This document shows, in pieces, positions 50,640 to 63,156 of a stretch of DNA of 64,000 bases. The notes under the pieces are model-generated. The model did no database searches, was not told the DNA's origin, and saw nothing but the letters and a program-made list of their open reading frames with translations. This stretch comes from Opitutales bacterium (lineage in GTDB: Bacteria; Verrucomicrobiota; Verrucomicrobiia; Opitutales; Opitutaceae): positions 1 to 64,000 of the forward strand of contig JABITN010000196.1 in assembly GCA_018700525.1 (NCBI GenBank), given 5' to 3'. The position numbers and the translations under genes are program-made. Numbering within the stretch: the stretch's first letter is position 1; every line of letters begins with the position of its first letter.

Positions 50640-53420
50640 ATGGCTGAAAACTACAAAAATACGCTTAAACTCCCGATAACCGCCTTCCCCATGCGGGCCA
50701 ACCTCGGCAAGCGCGAACCAGCACGGGTCGAACACTGGGAATCGATCGATCTTTATAAGAAGATCCAAGCGCAAAACGCCGATGGACCTTCGTTCATCCT
50801 ACACGACGGACCTCCCTTCACGAACGGAGATCTCCACCTCGGCCACGCCCTCAATAAGAGTTTAAAGGAAATCGTCCTTCGCTACAAAGCCGCTCGCGGC
50901 TTCCGTACGCCCTACATCCCCGGTTGGGATTGCCACGGACTGCCCATCGAAACCAAGGTTTCCAAAGAGCTGAAATCCGAAGGTAAGGACCTCTCGACCG
51001 CGGAGTTACGCGACCGTTGCGACGCGTTTTCCGAACATTGGATAGACGTCCAACGCAGCCAATTCAAGCGCCTCGGCGTTTTGGGAGATTGGGATCGCGA
51101 ATACAAGACCAAGCTACCCGGCTACGAAGCGGAAATACTCCGTACCCTGGCCTCTTTCGTTGATTTAGAACTAGTCTACCGCAGTAAGAAACCAGTTTAT
51201 TGGTCCATTCCCTACGAAACGGCCCTCGCCGAAGCAGAAATCGAATACAAGGATCACTCGAGCCCATCTATTTGGGTGGCATTCGATATACCCGATAAAG
51301 CTAAATTCGAAATCGAAAAGCCACTTTCTGCCGTCATTTGGACCACTACGCCCTGGACAATCCCCGCTAACTTAGCGGTAGCAGTGCACCCAAGGCTCGA
51401 CTACGCATTTGTCGAATCCGGAGAACGCGTTTTCATCGTAGCCAACGATCTTGCTGAGAAATTTGCTGCCGATTGCTCGCTCGAAAACTCGAAGATCCTC
51501 AAAACCGTCAAAGGCGAAGCCCTAGAAGGGCTCGAATCGCGACACCCGTTCATCGACCGCGCTAGCCCAATAGTCCTCGCTGACTACGTAACCACCGACA
51601 GCGGCACCGGTTGCGTTCACACGGCGCCGGGACATGGACAAGATGACTATCTAACAGGCCTCAAATACGGTCTAGATATCTACTGCCCCGTCAATGACCA
51701 CGGCGAATACGACAACGACGGCCAAGTACCCGAATTTCTCGTCGGCGCCTCGGTGCTGGAGAAAGACGGATGGGTTCCAGCCAACGGCAAAGTCCTCAAA
51801 GCCCTAGATGAAGCCGGCGCTCTTCTTAAGAAAAAGAAAATTTCGCACAGCTACCCGCATTGCTGGCGCTCGAAAACGCCGGTTATCTTCAGAGCCGTCG
51901 ACCAATGGTTCGTTGCTCTAGACAAAGACGGTCAGCGCGAAAAAGCCCTCGATGCCATCGGAAAGGTCGACTGGATTCCCGATTGGGGCGAGAAACGCAT
52001 CCGCGGCGCCGTTGAATCGCGTCCCGATTGGTGCATCAGCCGCCAACGCTCCTGGGGCGTTCCAATCCCCGCTTTCTACGACGAAGATGGCACCGGCTAT
52101 CTCGACGCTAACGTCGTCCGAGCCATCGCCGACAAGGTAGCAAAAACCGGCACTAACCTGTGGTATACGGCCACAAGCGAGGAACTTCTCGCCGGTATTG
52201 AACTCCCAGAAAGCTGGCAGGGCAAGACCTTGAAAGCAGGGACCGATACGCTCGATGTTTGGATCGACTCTGGTTCTAGCCATTTCGCGGTTTTAACGAA
52301 ACACGACGATCTCAAATGGCCCTGCGATCTCTATCTTGAAGGAAGCGATCAACACCGCGGCTGGTTTCAATCGTCGCTCTGGACAGGAATCATTCGCGAA
52401 GGAGTTGCTCCCTATAAAAAAATTCTCACCCACGGGTTCATCGTCAACCAAGACGGCACCAAGCTTTCCAAGAGCGAAGGCGCCATGACCTTGGAACATT
52501 ACATGGACAAATATGGCGCGGATATCGTGCGTCTCTGGATCGCCTCCACGGACTTCCGTAACGACGTATCCATGGGCGAGGAAATTCTCAAGACGACCAG
52601 CGACGCCTATCGTCTCGTGCGAAACACCCTACGCTTCCAAATCTCCAACCTCTTCGACTTCGACATTCAAAAGCACGGAATGCCGACCCAAGAGCTGCAC
52701 GATATCGACCGCTGGGCACTCGACAAAGCCGCTGTTCTCGCCGAAGCTTGCGAATACGCTTACGAAAACTACGAGTTCCACCGCGTCTACCAACTCTGCA
52801 ACCAATTTTGCTCGGTAACGTTGTCAGCTCTTTACCACGACATCCTCAAAGATCGTCTCTACACACTCGCCGAAAATCACCCGACAAGGCGCTCATCGCA
52901 AACCGCGATCTACCACATTTTCCGCACACTGGTCCGCGTACTTGGACCCGTTCTCCCGTTTACCGCCGACGAAGCCTGGAGCTACTTTCTCGCTGACAAA
53001 GATTTCGTCGACGATTCGCTAGCCCTTCAAGGCTGGCCAACCGAGGCCGCCGCCTGGCGAGACGAATCGCTTTCACGAGAATTCGCAGACCTGTTAGCAT
53101 TCCGCGATTCGGTTAACGAGAAGCTCGAAAGCCTTCGCAAAAGCGGAGAGATCGGACGGTCGCTCGACGCCTACATTTCCCTAAGCGGGAAGGCGAGCAA
53201 TTCAACTTTTCAGCTTCTTTCCAAATACCAAATTTTTCTCGAAGAACTCTTCATCGTATCGCATGTCGAACTCGCGAAATCATCTGATGAAGAACTATCA
53301 ATAACCGTAACCAAGGCTAATGGTGGTCGTTGCCCCCGTTGCTGGAGATGGTATCCAAATCTCCACAACGAAACGGAAAACGAAGAGCCCTGCGCTCGCT
53401 GCGCCGAAGCCATACTCTAA
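50640..53420 (+). CDS. ileS: isoleucyl-tRNA synthetase
   Basis: 926 residues. Class I signature PPFTNGDLHLGHALNKSLKE (HLGH form) near residue 60, editing CP1 domain (TTTPWTIPANLAVAVHP and GTGCVHTAPGHGQDDYL), second signature DGTKLSKSEGAMTLE (KLSKS), and a C-terminal zinc site CPRCWRWYPN...CARCAEAIL. It attaches Ile to tRNA and edits Val. The ileS-lspA neighbourhood is conserved in many bacteria; here the DksA-like gene lies between them. Confidence 0.97.
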   Translation: MAENYKNTLKLPITAFPMRANLGKREPARVEHWESIDLYKKIQAQNADGPSFILHDGPPFTNGDLHLGHALNKSLKEIVLRYKAARGFRTPYIPGWDCHGLPIETKVSKELKSEGKDLSTAELRDRCDAFSEHWIDVQRSQFKRLGVLGDWDREYKTKLPGYEAEILRTLASFVDLELVYRSKKPVYWSIPYETALAEAEIEYKDHSSPSIWVAFDIPDKAKFEIEKPLSAVIWTTTPWTIPANLAVAVHPRLDYAFVESGERVFIVANDLAEKFAADCSLENSKILKTVKGEALEGLESRHPFIDRASPIVLADYVTTDSGTGCVHTAPGHGQDDYLTGLKYGLDIYCPVNDHGEYDNDGQVPEFLVGASVLEKDGWVPANGKVLKALDEAGALLKKKKISHSYPHCWRSKTPVIFRAVDQWFVALDKDGQREKALDAIGKVDWIPDWGEKRIRGAVESRPDWCISRQRSWGVPIPAFYDEDGTGYLDANVVRAIADKVAKTGTNLWYTATSEELLAGIELPESWQGKTLKAGTDTLDVWIDSGSSHFAVLTKHDDLKWPCDLYLEGSDQHRGWFQSSLWTGIIREGVAPYKKILTHGFIVNQDGTKLSKSEGAMTLEHYMDKYGADIVRLWIASTDFRNDVSMGEEILKTTSDAYRLVRNTLRFQISNLFDFDIQKHGMPTQELHDIDRWALDKAAVLAEACEYAYENYEFHRVYQLCNQFCSVTLSALYHDILKDRLYTLAENHPTRRSSQTAIYHIFRTLVRVLGPVLPFTADEAWSYFLADKDFVDDSLALQGWPTEAAAWRDESLSREFADLLAFRDSVNEKLESLRKSGEIGRSLDAYISLSGKASNSTFQLLSKYQIFLEELFIVSHVELAKSSDEELSITVTKANGGRCPRCWRWYPNLHNETENEEPCARCAEAIL

Positions 53421-53432
53421 CTGTCTCAACTA

Positions 53433-54224
53433 ATGTCCGAAAAAAAGTCTACCGCTAAAAAAACTGCTGTAAAGAAGACTGCCGCCAAGAAAGCAGTTGC
53501 GTCGACCAGCGTTAAAAAAACAGCCGCCAAAAAGAAAGTCGCTAACGCATCCGCAGGATTTTCTCTAGAGGATGCCCTTTCCGTCGCGAAAAAGCGTACA
53601 AACGACGACGAGGCTGTTGCCAAGAAAAAGGCTGCCACAGAGAAAGCTCAGAAAGCTGTCGAAGAAGCGGAACAGCAAACCGAAAAACGCGTTCTCGGAG
53701 CAGCATCCTTGTTCGATATTCTGGGCTTCGATCCGGTCGCAACTACGACCGTGCCAGTCGAAACACGGCCCGTAGCCAAGAAATACAAAAAATTCTACGA
53801 TTTGCTTATCAACCTGCGCGACCACGTAAAGTCAGGCCTGAATCTGCACACTGAGGAAACACTCAAACGCTCAAGCAAAGAGGATTCAGGCGACCTTTCC
53901 AGCTACAGCCAACACATGGCCGACGCCGGAACGGAAACGTTCGATCGCGATTTCGCCCTCAGCATGGTATCCAGCGAACAAGATGCTCTCACGGAAATCG
54001 AGGCCGCCATCGAACGCGTTTTCACCGGCAAATACGGCATCTGCGAAATGACCGGCAAACATATCCGCGAAGAACGTCTCATGGCAGTACCGTTCACCCG
54101 CTACTCAGTCGAAACGCAGAAACAACTCGAAAAGAACCAAACGCGCAGCGTGCAACGCGGCGGAATTTTTGCTGACGCCACTTCTGACGACGCTATACCG
54201 TTGGGTGACGCGGATTCGGATTAA
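53433..54224 (+). CDS. DksA/TraR-like protein with histone-like tail and lost zinc site
   Basis: 263 residues. Residues 1-41 are a Lys/Ala/Thr-rich repeat (KKTAVKKTAAKKAVASTSVK) like histone H1-type tails. A second Lys/Glu/Ala coiled region (about 48-85) follows. The C-terminal ~130 residues hold a DksA-like coiled coil and YGICEMTGKHIREERLMAVP, where C-x2-C-G is C-x2-T-G and the later Cys pair is replaced (PFTRYSVETQ). Only one Cys remains, so no zinc finger forms. DksA works at the RNA polymerase secondary channel; the tail suggests DNA or RNA binding too. Starts 12 bases after ileS. Confidence 0.82.
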   Translation: MSEKKSTAKKTAVKKTAAKKAVASTSVKKTAAKKKVANASAGFSLEDALSVAKKRTNDDEAVAKKKAATEKAQKAVEEAEQQTEKRVLGAASLFDILGFDPVATTTVPVETRPVAKKYKKFYDLLINLRDHVKSGLNLHTEETLKRSSKEDSGDLSSYSQHMADAGTETFDRDFALSMVSSEQDALTEIEAAIERVFTGKYGICEMTGKHIREERLMAVPFTRYSVETQKQLEKNQTRSVQRGGIFADATSDDAIPLGDADSD

Positions 54225-54249
54225 AACCTTTTCGGTATCCACCTTTTCG

Positions 54250-54750
54250 ATGCGAAGCCTTGCCGCGTACAAAATTCTACTCGGCTTGGCTCTGCTTGTA
54301 TTCGTACTGGATCAAGCGACTAAATTGCTGATTATCGAAGCTCTCCCCTTTGGAGCATTCTACCCGCCTCAATGCATTGAGGTAATCCCAGGGTTCTTCA
54401 ATCTCGTGCACGTAGGAAATACGGGTGCGGCATGGAGCCTCTTTAGCGGCCACAGCGAGATCCTCGCCCTGGTCGGTCTACTCGCCCTTGCGATGCTTTG
54501 GTTTTTTCGCAAAACTCTACAATTGGAACGAATCCAATCCCAATGGGCCTTCGGACTCATAATCGGCGGAATCCTAGGCAACGTTATCGATCGCTTCCTA
54601 TACGGCCACGTCGTAGACTTTCTCGATTTTCACGTGAACGATTGGTACTGGCCGAGTTTCAACATAGCCGATTCCGGCATAACCGTTGGAGTCGCTCTCT
54701 ACGTTCTCTTCTCCTTTATTCAACCGGAAGAAGGAAAGCCAAGCGAATAA
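54250..54750 (+). CDS. lspA: lipoprotein signal peptidase
   Basis: 166 residues from the ATG at 54250. LspA removes signal peptides from diacylated prolipoproteins in the inner membrane. Four hydrophobic helices; VFVLDQATKLLI at the N-terminus, VHVGNTGAAWSLFSGH, GNVIDRFLYGHVVDFLDFH and FNIADSGITVG with the two catalytic Asp (in NVIDR and NIADS). Its stop is 3 bases from the convergent yicC. It serves lipoproteins such as the LptE-like one above. Confidence 0.95.
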   Translation: MRSLAAYKILLGLALLVFVLDQATKLLIIEALPFGAFYPPQCIEVIPGFFNLVHVGNTGAAWSLFSGHSEILALVGLLALAMLWFFRKTLQLERIQSQWAFGLIIGGILGNVIDRFLYGHVVDFLDFHVNDWYWPSFNIADSGITVGVALYVLFSFIQPEEGKPSE

Positions 54751-54753
54751 CGA

Positions 54754-55626
54754 TTACTCCACGTTCGCGACTTGTTCGCGAATTCGTTCAAGCTCGTTTT
54801 TCATCGCGAGCACGTTTTTGGAAATTTCAATCGAACAGGATTTACTGCCAGTCGTATTGATTTCTCGACCAATTTCTTGAACGAGAAATTCTATCGAACG
54901 CCCAGTAGGTTCGTCCTTATTCAAAAGTTCCACGAATTGCTCGAAGTGACTATCTAAGCGGGTCATTTCCTCGGAAATGTCGCACCGATCCGAATACAGA
55001 GCAATTTCCTTCAACACACGCTCGTCATCCAGATCAATCTCCAAGCCGGATCGGGCAAGCCGACCATACAAATTTTCGCGATACTTCGCGACCATGCCTG
55101 GAGCCATGACCTTAATTTTTAAAATCGTATCCAAGATCGACTGACAACGTGTCCCCAAATCCAACTTCAATGCGGCGCCCTCTTGCGCTCTCATTGCGAC
55201 AAGCTCGTCGAGAGCAGCTTCCACGCAACCCAATAGTAACTGTTCGACTACTTTTTCAGGCAGCTTCGGAGTTTCCGCTTCGATTAGTTTGGCCAAGTTT
55301 ACGATCGTTGTCGCATCAATCGTGTCAGCCAACCCGCGACGTTTCAACACATCCTTCAAACGATCCAAACCGGCATCGATTTGGGCATCGCTCGGCAAAC
55401 CTACCGCCGCATTTCGCTCATTGCGAATCTCCAAAGAAAACTGAAAGCGACCGCGACCTGCCCGCGCTCGAGTCGCTTCAACGACCTTGCGTTCAAGATG
55501 CTGAAACTCTTTTGGAAGCGAGCAAACGACCTCCATGTTCTTTCGATTTACGGAGGATACCTGTAACGAGACTGAAATACCATCGGAACTCCGCTCGGCG
55601 CGACCAAACCCTGTCATGCTCTTCAT
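54754..55626 (-). CDS. yicC: YicC family endoribonuclease-like protein
   Basis: 290 residues, the YicC/YloC length. [20 protein letters not shown] is the family start. [34 protein letters not shown] and the C-terminal [20 protein letters not shown] and [23 protein letters not shown] blocks are typical. YicC has been reported as an endoribonuclease of small RNAs in E. coli. Its ATG overlaps the trpB TGA by four bases (ATGA), so it is coupled to trpB. Confidence 0.93.
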   Translation of the reverse strand: MKSMTGFGRAERSSDGISVSLQVSSVNRKNMEVVCSLPKEFQHLERKVVEATRARAGRGRFQFSLEIRNERNAAVGLPSDAQIDAGLDRLKDVLKRRGLADTIDATTIVNLAKLIEAETPKLPEKVVEQLLLGCVEAALDELVAMRAQEGAALKLDLGTRCQSILDTILKIKVMAPGMVAKYRENLYGRLARSGLEIDLDDERVLKEIALYSDRCDISEEMTRLDSHFEQFVELLNKDEPTGRSIEFLVQEIGREINTTGSKSCSIEISKNVLAMKNELERIREQVANVE

Positions 55627-56861
55627 ACGTCTTGTCCCAAAAATTTGGCTACCTGGTTCACATCTTTATCTCCACGACCACTCAGATTCATCACAATAAT
55701 CTTGTCCTTACCCATTTCAGGAGCACGCTTAATCATATAGGCCAAAGCATGCGTCGACTCCAATGCAGGAATAATTCCTTCCGTCCGGCACAGTAGCTGA
55801 AACGCTTCCAAGACTTCGTCGTCAGTCGCATATGCATAATCAATCCGTCCCAGATCTCGATAATACGCGTGCTCCGGACCAATAGCCGCGTAGTCTAGTC
55901 CCGCCGAAATCGAATGAGTCAATTCGATCTGCCCATCGGGATTCTGTAAAATGTACGTTTTGCATCCTTGTAAAACCCCCAAGCGACCGCCTTCGAAACG
56001 AGCCGCGTGTTCGCCTAGCTTTATTCCATGACCGCCAGCCTCCACCCCAACGAGTCGGATATTCGGTTCATCGAGAAATTCGTAGAAAAGTCCGATAGCA
56101 TTCGAGCCACCACCCACGCAAGCGATCATTTCATCAGGCAAACGTCCTTCCTTCTCCATTATTTGCTGGCGGGTTTCCTGACCAATCACACAGTGAAAAT
56201 CCCGAACCATCATTGGATACGGATGCGCTCCCAGGGCCGATCCCAAGATGTAATGGGTATCGCGAACATTTGTCACCCAATCGCGCATCGCTTCGTTGAC
56301 CGCATCCTTGAGTGTCTTCTGCCCGCTTTCGACGCTACGCACTTCAGCACCGCAAAGCTCCATCCTGAAGACATTCAATTTCTGGCGCTCCATATCAATC
56401 GCCCCCATGTACACCACGCATTCAAGACCTAGCTTCGCGCAGACCGTAGCCGTCGCCACTCCATGCTGACCAGCGCCCGTTTCCGCAATGATGCGCTTTT
56501 TGCCCATTCGCTTTGCCAGCAATGCCTGACCAATCGCATTGTTGATTTTATGAGCGCCTGTATGGAGCAGGTCTTCTCGCTTAAGATAGATCTTCGCCCC
56601 ACCCAATTCCTCGGACAAACGCTCCGCATGATACAACCCAGTCGGGCGACCGGCATACTCCTTCAAGTATAATTCCAACTCCGCTTTGAATCCCGGATCA
56701 GCCTTCGCCCGTTCATATTCTTCTCCAAGATTTTTCAACGCCGTTACTAAGGTCTCGGGGACGTAGCTTCCGCCAAACGTCCCGAAATGTCCCTCCGCAT
56801 TCGGCAATGCTCCCTTATCAATGTTTTTTGCTGCGGTCCCGCTCATAAAGGTCGAAATCAT
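55623..56861 (-). CDS. trpB: tryptophan synthase beta chain
   Basis: 412 residues. TrpB joins indole and serine with PLP. The PLP Lys is residue 105 in [20 protein letters not shown], with [30 protein letters not shown] and [15 protein letters not shown] at the usual places. The ATG five codons in (MSGTAAKN) is an alternative start. No trpA is seen in this window. Overlaps yicC by four bases. Confidence 0.97.
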   Translation of the reverse strand: MISTFMSGTAAKNIDKGALPNAEGHFGTFGGSYVPETLVTALKNLGEEYERAKADPGFKAELELYLKEYAGRPTGLYHAERLSEELGGAKIYLKREDLLHTGAHKINNAIGQALLAKRMGKKRIIAETGAGQHGVATATVCAKLGLECVVYMGAIDMERQKLNVFRMELCGAEVRSVESGQKTLKDAVNEAMRDWVTNVRDTHYILGSALGAHPYPMMVRDFHCVIGQETRQQIMEKEGRLPDEMIACVGGGSNAIGLFYEFLDEPNIRLVGVEAGGHGIKLGEHAARFEGGRLGVLQGCKTYILQNPDGQIELTHSISAGLDYAAIGPEHAYYRDLGRIDYAYATDDEVLEAFQLLCRTEGIIPALESTHALAYMIKRAPEMGKDKIIVMNLSGRGDKDVNQVAKFLGQDV

Positions 56862-57033
56862 TCAGATGCACGATTAATGAAGCAACCGAAAATGCATCTT
56901 CAATCTCCATCGAACTGCGTTCTAATTCACTAAGTGGATTAAGAGTGCTAGAAAATACCTGAGCCCTCTAATAAAACTCGCAAAAAGCCAATGACCAAGA
57001 GAGTTGCAACCAAACCTCTAAACCCGATACATC

Positions 57034-57540
57034 CTAAGCATCGTCGACGCGACCTTTTAGGTAGTCGATAACGTCTTGAAATTTAGCCTGGTTCCCGGAA
57101 TCGGCTTCGACGAGGTTTTCGTGTGCCTCAAGGCACAAGCGAGCATTGGCAAGTTCGTCGAGCTGCGGGCCAGACAAAGACTGACTAGCTCCATCCGCTG
57201 ATAACGAGTCGCCGCCTTCGTCCAACGTAGCGATGCGATGAAGGCCGAGATTACGAACGAGATCTCGATTACGTTCGCTTAATCGCGATAACACCAAAGA
57301 ACCTTTCGGCTCCAAGCGTCGTAGCTCCAAAGCGCAACCCGCCAAAACACCCAACACTGTGCTATCCATTCCCGCGCACTCGGAAAAATCGAAGACAAAG
57401 CAACGTTTCCCCGAGGTGCAGGATTCCTTCAAGAAATCCTTCAACGGGAGCACATTCTGAAACGACGCACGGCCAAGAATTTTAACCGCAACCGGGTTAG
57501 AATTTGGATCGACCAGAAAGATTGGTGCCTCGCCTGCCAT
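57034..57540 (-). CDS. STAS domain protein
   Basis: 168 residues. The N-terminal ~110 residues match the STAS fold of anti-sigma factor antagonists: VKILGRASFQNVLPLKDFLK, CFVFDFSECAGMDSTVLGVL with the phosphorylatable Ser in D-S-T. The C-terminal ~50 residues are an acidic and helical extension (NARLCLEAHENLVEADSG). No anti-sigma kinase or phosphatase is nearby. It ends an apparent unit with acnA, which starts 51 bases upstream of it on the same strand. The link may be only positional. Confidence 0.8.
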   Translation of the reverse strand: MAGEAPIFLVDPNSNPVAVKILGRASFQNVLPLKDFLKESCTSGKRCFVFDFSECAGMDSTVLGVLAGCALELRRLEPKGSLVLSRLSERNRDLVRNLGLHRIATLDEGGDSLSADGASQSLSGPQLDELANARLCLEAHENLVEADSGNQAKFQDVIDYLKGRVDDA

Positions 57541-57590
57541 TATAATCTATCGTTTCCGCTACTGGAGACCTGCCAGAAGCCTCAAACCTT

Positions 57591-60302
<2,712 letters not shown>

Positions 60303-60444
60303 TTTATCGTTTTTCTTTTGCTGTAATCAGTCGCCCCGATTTTAGGGCTTTTCTATTCCGACACTCGAATTCGACTGTAGACCGCGCTCTTTGCGCAAAT
60401 CATGATCGTTATTATTCGTTCTAATAGTTTGTTTTCGAATGCTG

Positions 60445-60476
60445 AAAAAAGGACGGCCCGCATTCGGCGCCGTCCT
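60445..60476 (-). terminator. Rho-independent terminator of the peroxiredoxin gene
   Basis: AGGACGGC at 60450-60457 pairs perfectly with GCCGTCCT at 60469-60476, followed on the minus strand by TTTTTTC (A-run 60445-60450). It lies about 20 bases past the peroxiredoxin stop. Confidence 0.8.
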
Positions 60477-60495
60477 GCAATTGTTTGAAATAGCG

Positions 60496-60969
60496 TTAAG
60501 CCAAGGCTGCTTTTATCGCGTCGAAGTCCGGAAGTTGCTTCGGATCGTCGCTCGACTCGCTATAAACGACATCGCCCGATTGATTGATGACGAAAGCCGC
60601 ACGCTTCGAAACGCCCTTGAATCCTATCAGATCTTCGAAAAGCACATCGTAAGCTGTGCTTACGTCCTTATTGAAGTCACTCAAGAGCGGGAATTTGAAG
60701 CCGCCATTCGCATTGGCGAACGCTTCTTGAGAAAACGGACTATCAACGCTGATGCCGTAAACCTGGGCATTGAGACCATCATAATCGCCGAGCGAATCGC
60801 GAATCGAGCAAAGTTCATCCTGGCAAACGCCGGTGAAAGCGAGTGGAAAGAACAACAAGACCGTGGAAGCCTTTCCGTAGTTGTCGCTCAAAGTGACGTC
60901 GGCCAAGCCTTCATCGTTTTTCGTTTTTAAAGTGAAATCGGGAGCTTTCGTTCCTGTAGTGATTGGCAT
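60496..60969 (-). CDS. AhpE/BCP-type peroxiredoxin
   Basis: 157 residues from the ATG at 60969, the family start (MPITTGTKAPDFTL). It reduces peroxides. LFFPLAFTGVCQDELCSIRD holds the peroxidatic Cys (residue 49, P-x3-T-x2-C), with a second Cys at residue 54 that could resolve it. FEDLIGFKGVSKRAAFVI carries the conserved Arg. Close to AhpE-type proteins by the FPLAFTG motif. The electron donor is unknown. Confidence 0.93.
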   Translation of the reverse strand: MPITTGTKAPDFTLKTKNDEGLADVTLSDNYGKASTVLLFFPLAFTGVCQDELCSIRDSLGDYDGLNAQVYGISVDSPFSQEAFANANGGFKFPLLSDFNKDVSTAYDVLFEDLIGFKGVSKRAAFVINQSGDVVYSESSDDPKQLPDFDAIKAALA

Positions 60970-61093
60970 AATATTTTTTTGGTTAATGCGTTGCGTTGAA
61001 ATGGATTGGCAAGGATTCGGAATTCCCATTGCGAGGCAAATCGAAAGCGCTCGAATACGCCTCAAAGTTTAGGTTTTCCACTCCATTCGCTCC

Positions 61094-61942
61094 CTATCGC
61101 CTCGCAATAGCCCAAACATTGTCATTGGTCGGCAATCGATCATAGAAGTTCATCTTCCACAACTTGAGCCCGGAGGTCTCGATCATACGGGTCAAGGTAT
61201 TGGGAGTGAAATAATTCACGTGATCCGGATAGCGAAAACCGCACCAGCGTTTCTGACGGAAATGGCGATTCCAGCATCCGTAATTCGGCACCTTGATGAT
61301 CACATAACCACCCTTCCTCAATTTCCGGGACACCGCCCTCAAAACAGCCATCGGTTCGACCTCGTGCTCCAAGTAGGAACAAAAAATAACCAGATCGACC
61401 GAAGCATCCTCCAAGGACTCTACGCCTTCGACCGCATTCGAATGAATGCAACGCCCGCCTAATTCCACCAACCTTTCGTTAGTCTCTTTCGCCAACTGAG
61501 CCGAGATCTCCACGCCCAAAGGTCGAACCGCAACGCCCTGCTGCTCTAGGATGAAACTACTAATCCGAACCAGTTTCTCGCCCGTCCCGCAACCAACATC
61601 GACCATAGAAACCCCGTCGTCCAAAACGCCCTCCTTCACAATTCTCGAAAGGACCTTATGCACTACTTTTTCGATTCGCTCGCGCTTTTGCAAATTACGG
61701 CGCATTGTTTTGCTCACATTACTCGCAAAAGCCAATACCGGCTCCTCCTTTCGACGACGCGCACTCTCCTCTTCGTAAGTCTTTTCCCAGGCAAACTGGT
61801 CAACCAATTGGGAATAATCCGGAGGATTCTGCAAGAAGACCATTCCCGTCTCCTGACATTCAACGACCTTCCATTCGCCGCTCGAATACGGCGTTTCCTT
61901 AACAGGGGTTTCAGTTTCGGTTAGAGGGTTCTTTCGACTCAT
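61094..61942 (-). CDS. class I SAM methyltransferase
   Basis: 282 residues from the ATG at 61942 (MSRKNPLTETETPVKE). The Rossmann core has SMVDVGCGTGEKLVRISSFI (SAM-binding motif I), GVEISAQLAKETNERLVELG and SVDLVIFCSYLEHEVEPMAVLRAV, as in UbiG/methyltransferase-11 and 12 types. The N-terminal half (about 1-100) is charged and of unknown role. A closing motif KVPNYGCWNRHFRQKRWCGFRYPDHV is typical of LPS- or sugar-modifying methyltransferases. The substrate is unproven. Confidence 0.85.
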   Translation of the reverse strand: MSRKNPLTETETPVKETPYSSGEWKVVECQETGMVFLQNPPDYSQLVDQFAWEKTYEEESARRRKEEPVLAFASNVSKTMRRNLQKRERIEKVVHKVLSRIVKEGVLDDGVSMVDVGCGTGEKLVRISSFILEQQGVAVRPLGVEISAQLAKETNERLVELGGRCIHSNAVEGVESLEDASVDLVIFCSYLEHEVEPMAVLRAVSRKLRKGGYVIIKVPNYGCWNRHFRQKRWCGFRYPDHVNYFTPNTLTRMIETSGLKLWKMNFYDRLPTNDNVWAIARR

Positions 61943-62094
61943 AGGTATCAAATAGTTTCCAAAATGGAACGTATCGGAGCCCAATTGTCACTCAATAAAC
62001 CTCACAATTCCTAGCGATTAAAAGGGTCTCGTACAAAACCGATTCCCGCTTGCCGTATGCCAACGAGTCCCTACGGTCACCTCCTTTTCCAAAA

Positions 62095-62961
62095 ATGACT
62101 GAAGCCATCATCACCCATCCGGGCAGCGCCCATAAAGACGAATTCCTCGCTTGCTGCGTTCTGCTATCCGAACATCCCACCGATATCCAACGCCGCGAAG
62201 CCACCGAAGCGGACTTGAGCAACTCGGATACATTCGTCATCGACGTCGGCCATCGCCATGAACCCGAAAGTCGCAATTTCGATCACCACCAATTCCCCCG
62301 CGACGCGAAGCCGACCTGCTCGCTCTCGCTCATTCTCCAACACCTAGAACTTTACACCGACGCCCAAAAATTCTGTGAGTGGCTCGAACCTGCTGAATGG
62401 TTCGATTGCCGAGGCGCCAACGGAACCGCTAAATGGCTCGGCGTCGAACGCGACATCATCGGCAAACTTAGCTCCCCAATCGACATAACTCTCCTTCGCC
62501 GTTTCGCCTCAAAAAACCTACACTCCCCTGGCGAACCCATCTGGGAAATCATGAAAATGATCGGCGATGACCTAGTCGACTACCTAAGGTCGCTTCGAAC
62601 ACGGCTCGACTTCATTGCTCAAAATTCCGAACTCTGGAAAATTGAAAGCAACGGCTCGACCTTCCAAGCCATCTACCTTCCTCGCACGGAACCCCTCCCC
62701 GAAGAACCCTCAATGGGACTGCCTCGCTATCTCGAAGAACAAGGGCTCGCCAACACCACAATCGCCATGGTCTATCCTGACCGACGTGGAAACGGGTATG
62801 GACTCACTCGATACAATGACCACCCAAGCATGAATTTCACCCTCATCGAAACCGAGGCCGACGTCCACTTCGCACACGCCTCCGGTTTCGTCGCCAAAAC
62901 TACCGCCGAAACGCCCGACCGCTTAAGGGAGCTACTAAAGAAAAGCTTTACCTCCCAATAA
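62095..62961 (+). CDS. MYG1-like metal-dependent family protein
   Basis: 288 residues from the ATG at 62095. The start TEAIITHPGSAHKDEFLACC has the family T-H-x-G-x2-H-x-D-E motif; VIDVGHRHEPESRNFDHHQF gives the D-V-G and D-H-H motifs of DHH-like phosphoesterases. The C-terminal part (SFQA, YPDRRGNGYGLTRYNDH) is weaker. Eukaryotic MYG1 is an RNA 3'-5' exonuclease; the role of bacterial members is unknown. Divergent from the methyltransferase. Confidence 0.82.
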   Translation: MTEAIITHPGSAHKDEFLACCVLLSEHPTDIQRREATEADLSNSDTFVIDVGHRHEPESRNFDHHQFPRDAKPTCSLSLILQHLELYTDAQKFCEWLEPAEWFDCRGANGTAKWLGVERDIIGKLSSPIDITLLRRFASKNLHSPGEPIWEIMKMIGDDLVDYLRSLRTRLDFIAQNSELWKIESNGSTFQAIYLPRTEPLPEEPSMGLPRYLEEQGLANTTIAMVYPDRRGNGYGLTRYNDHPSMNFTLIETEADVHFAHASGFVAKTTAETPDRLRELLKKSFTSQ

Positions 62962-63156
62962 CCAAGTTCAAAGCGTTTTCCAATCAGTTCGTTCCGATCT
63001 CAATGCAATGCTCGCGCCTGCACCATGCTATTATAAAAGATCCACCCAAAAATTCGCGGCTCAGCGCACCCTGGCCCTACCTTCTACAATTTCTACGAAT
63101 CGTTCGAATGTTGACCCCATTCACGCCATCCAATGAACTTCGATCGCCATCAATCC

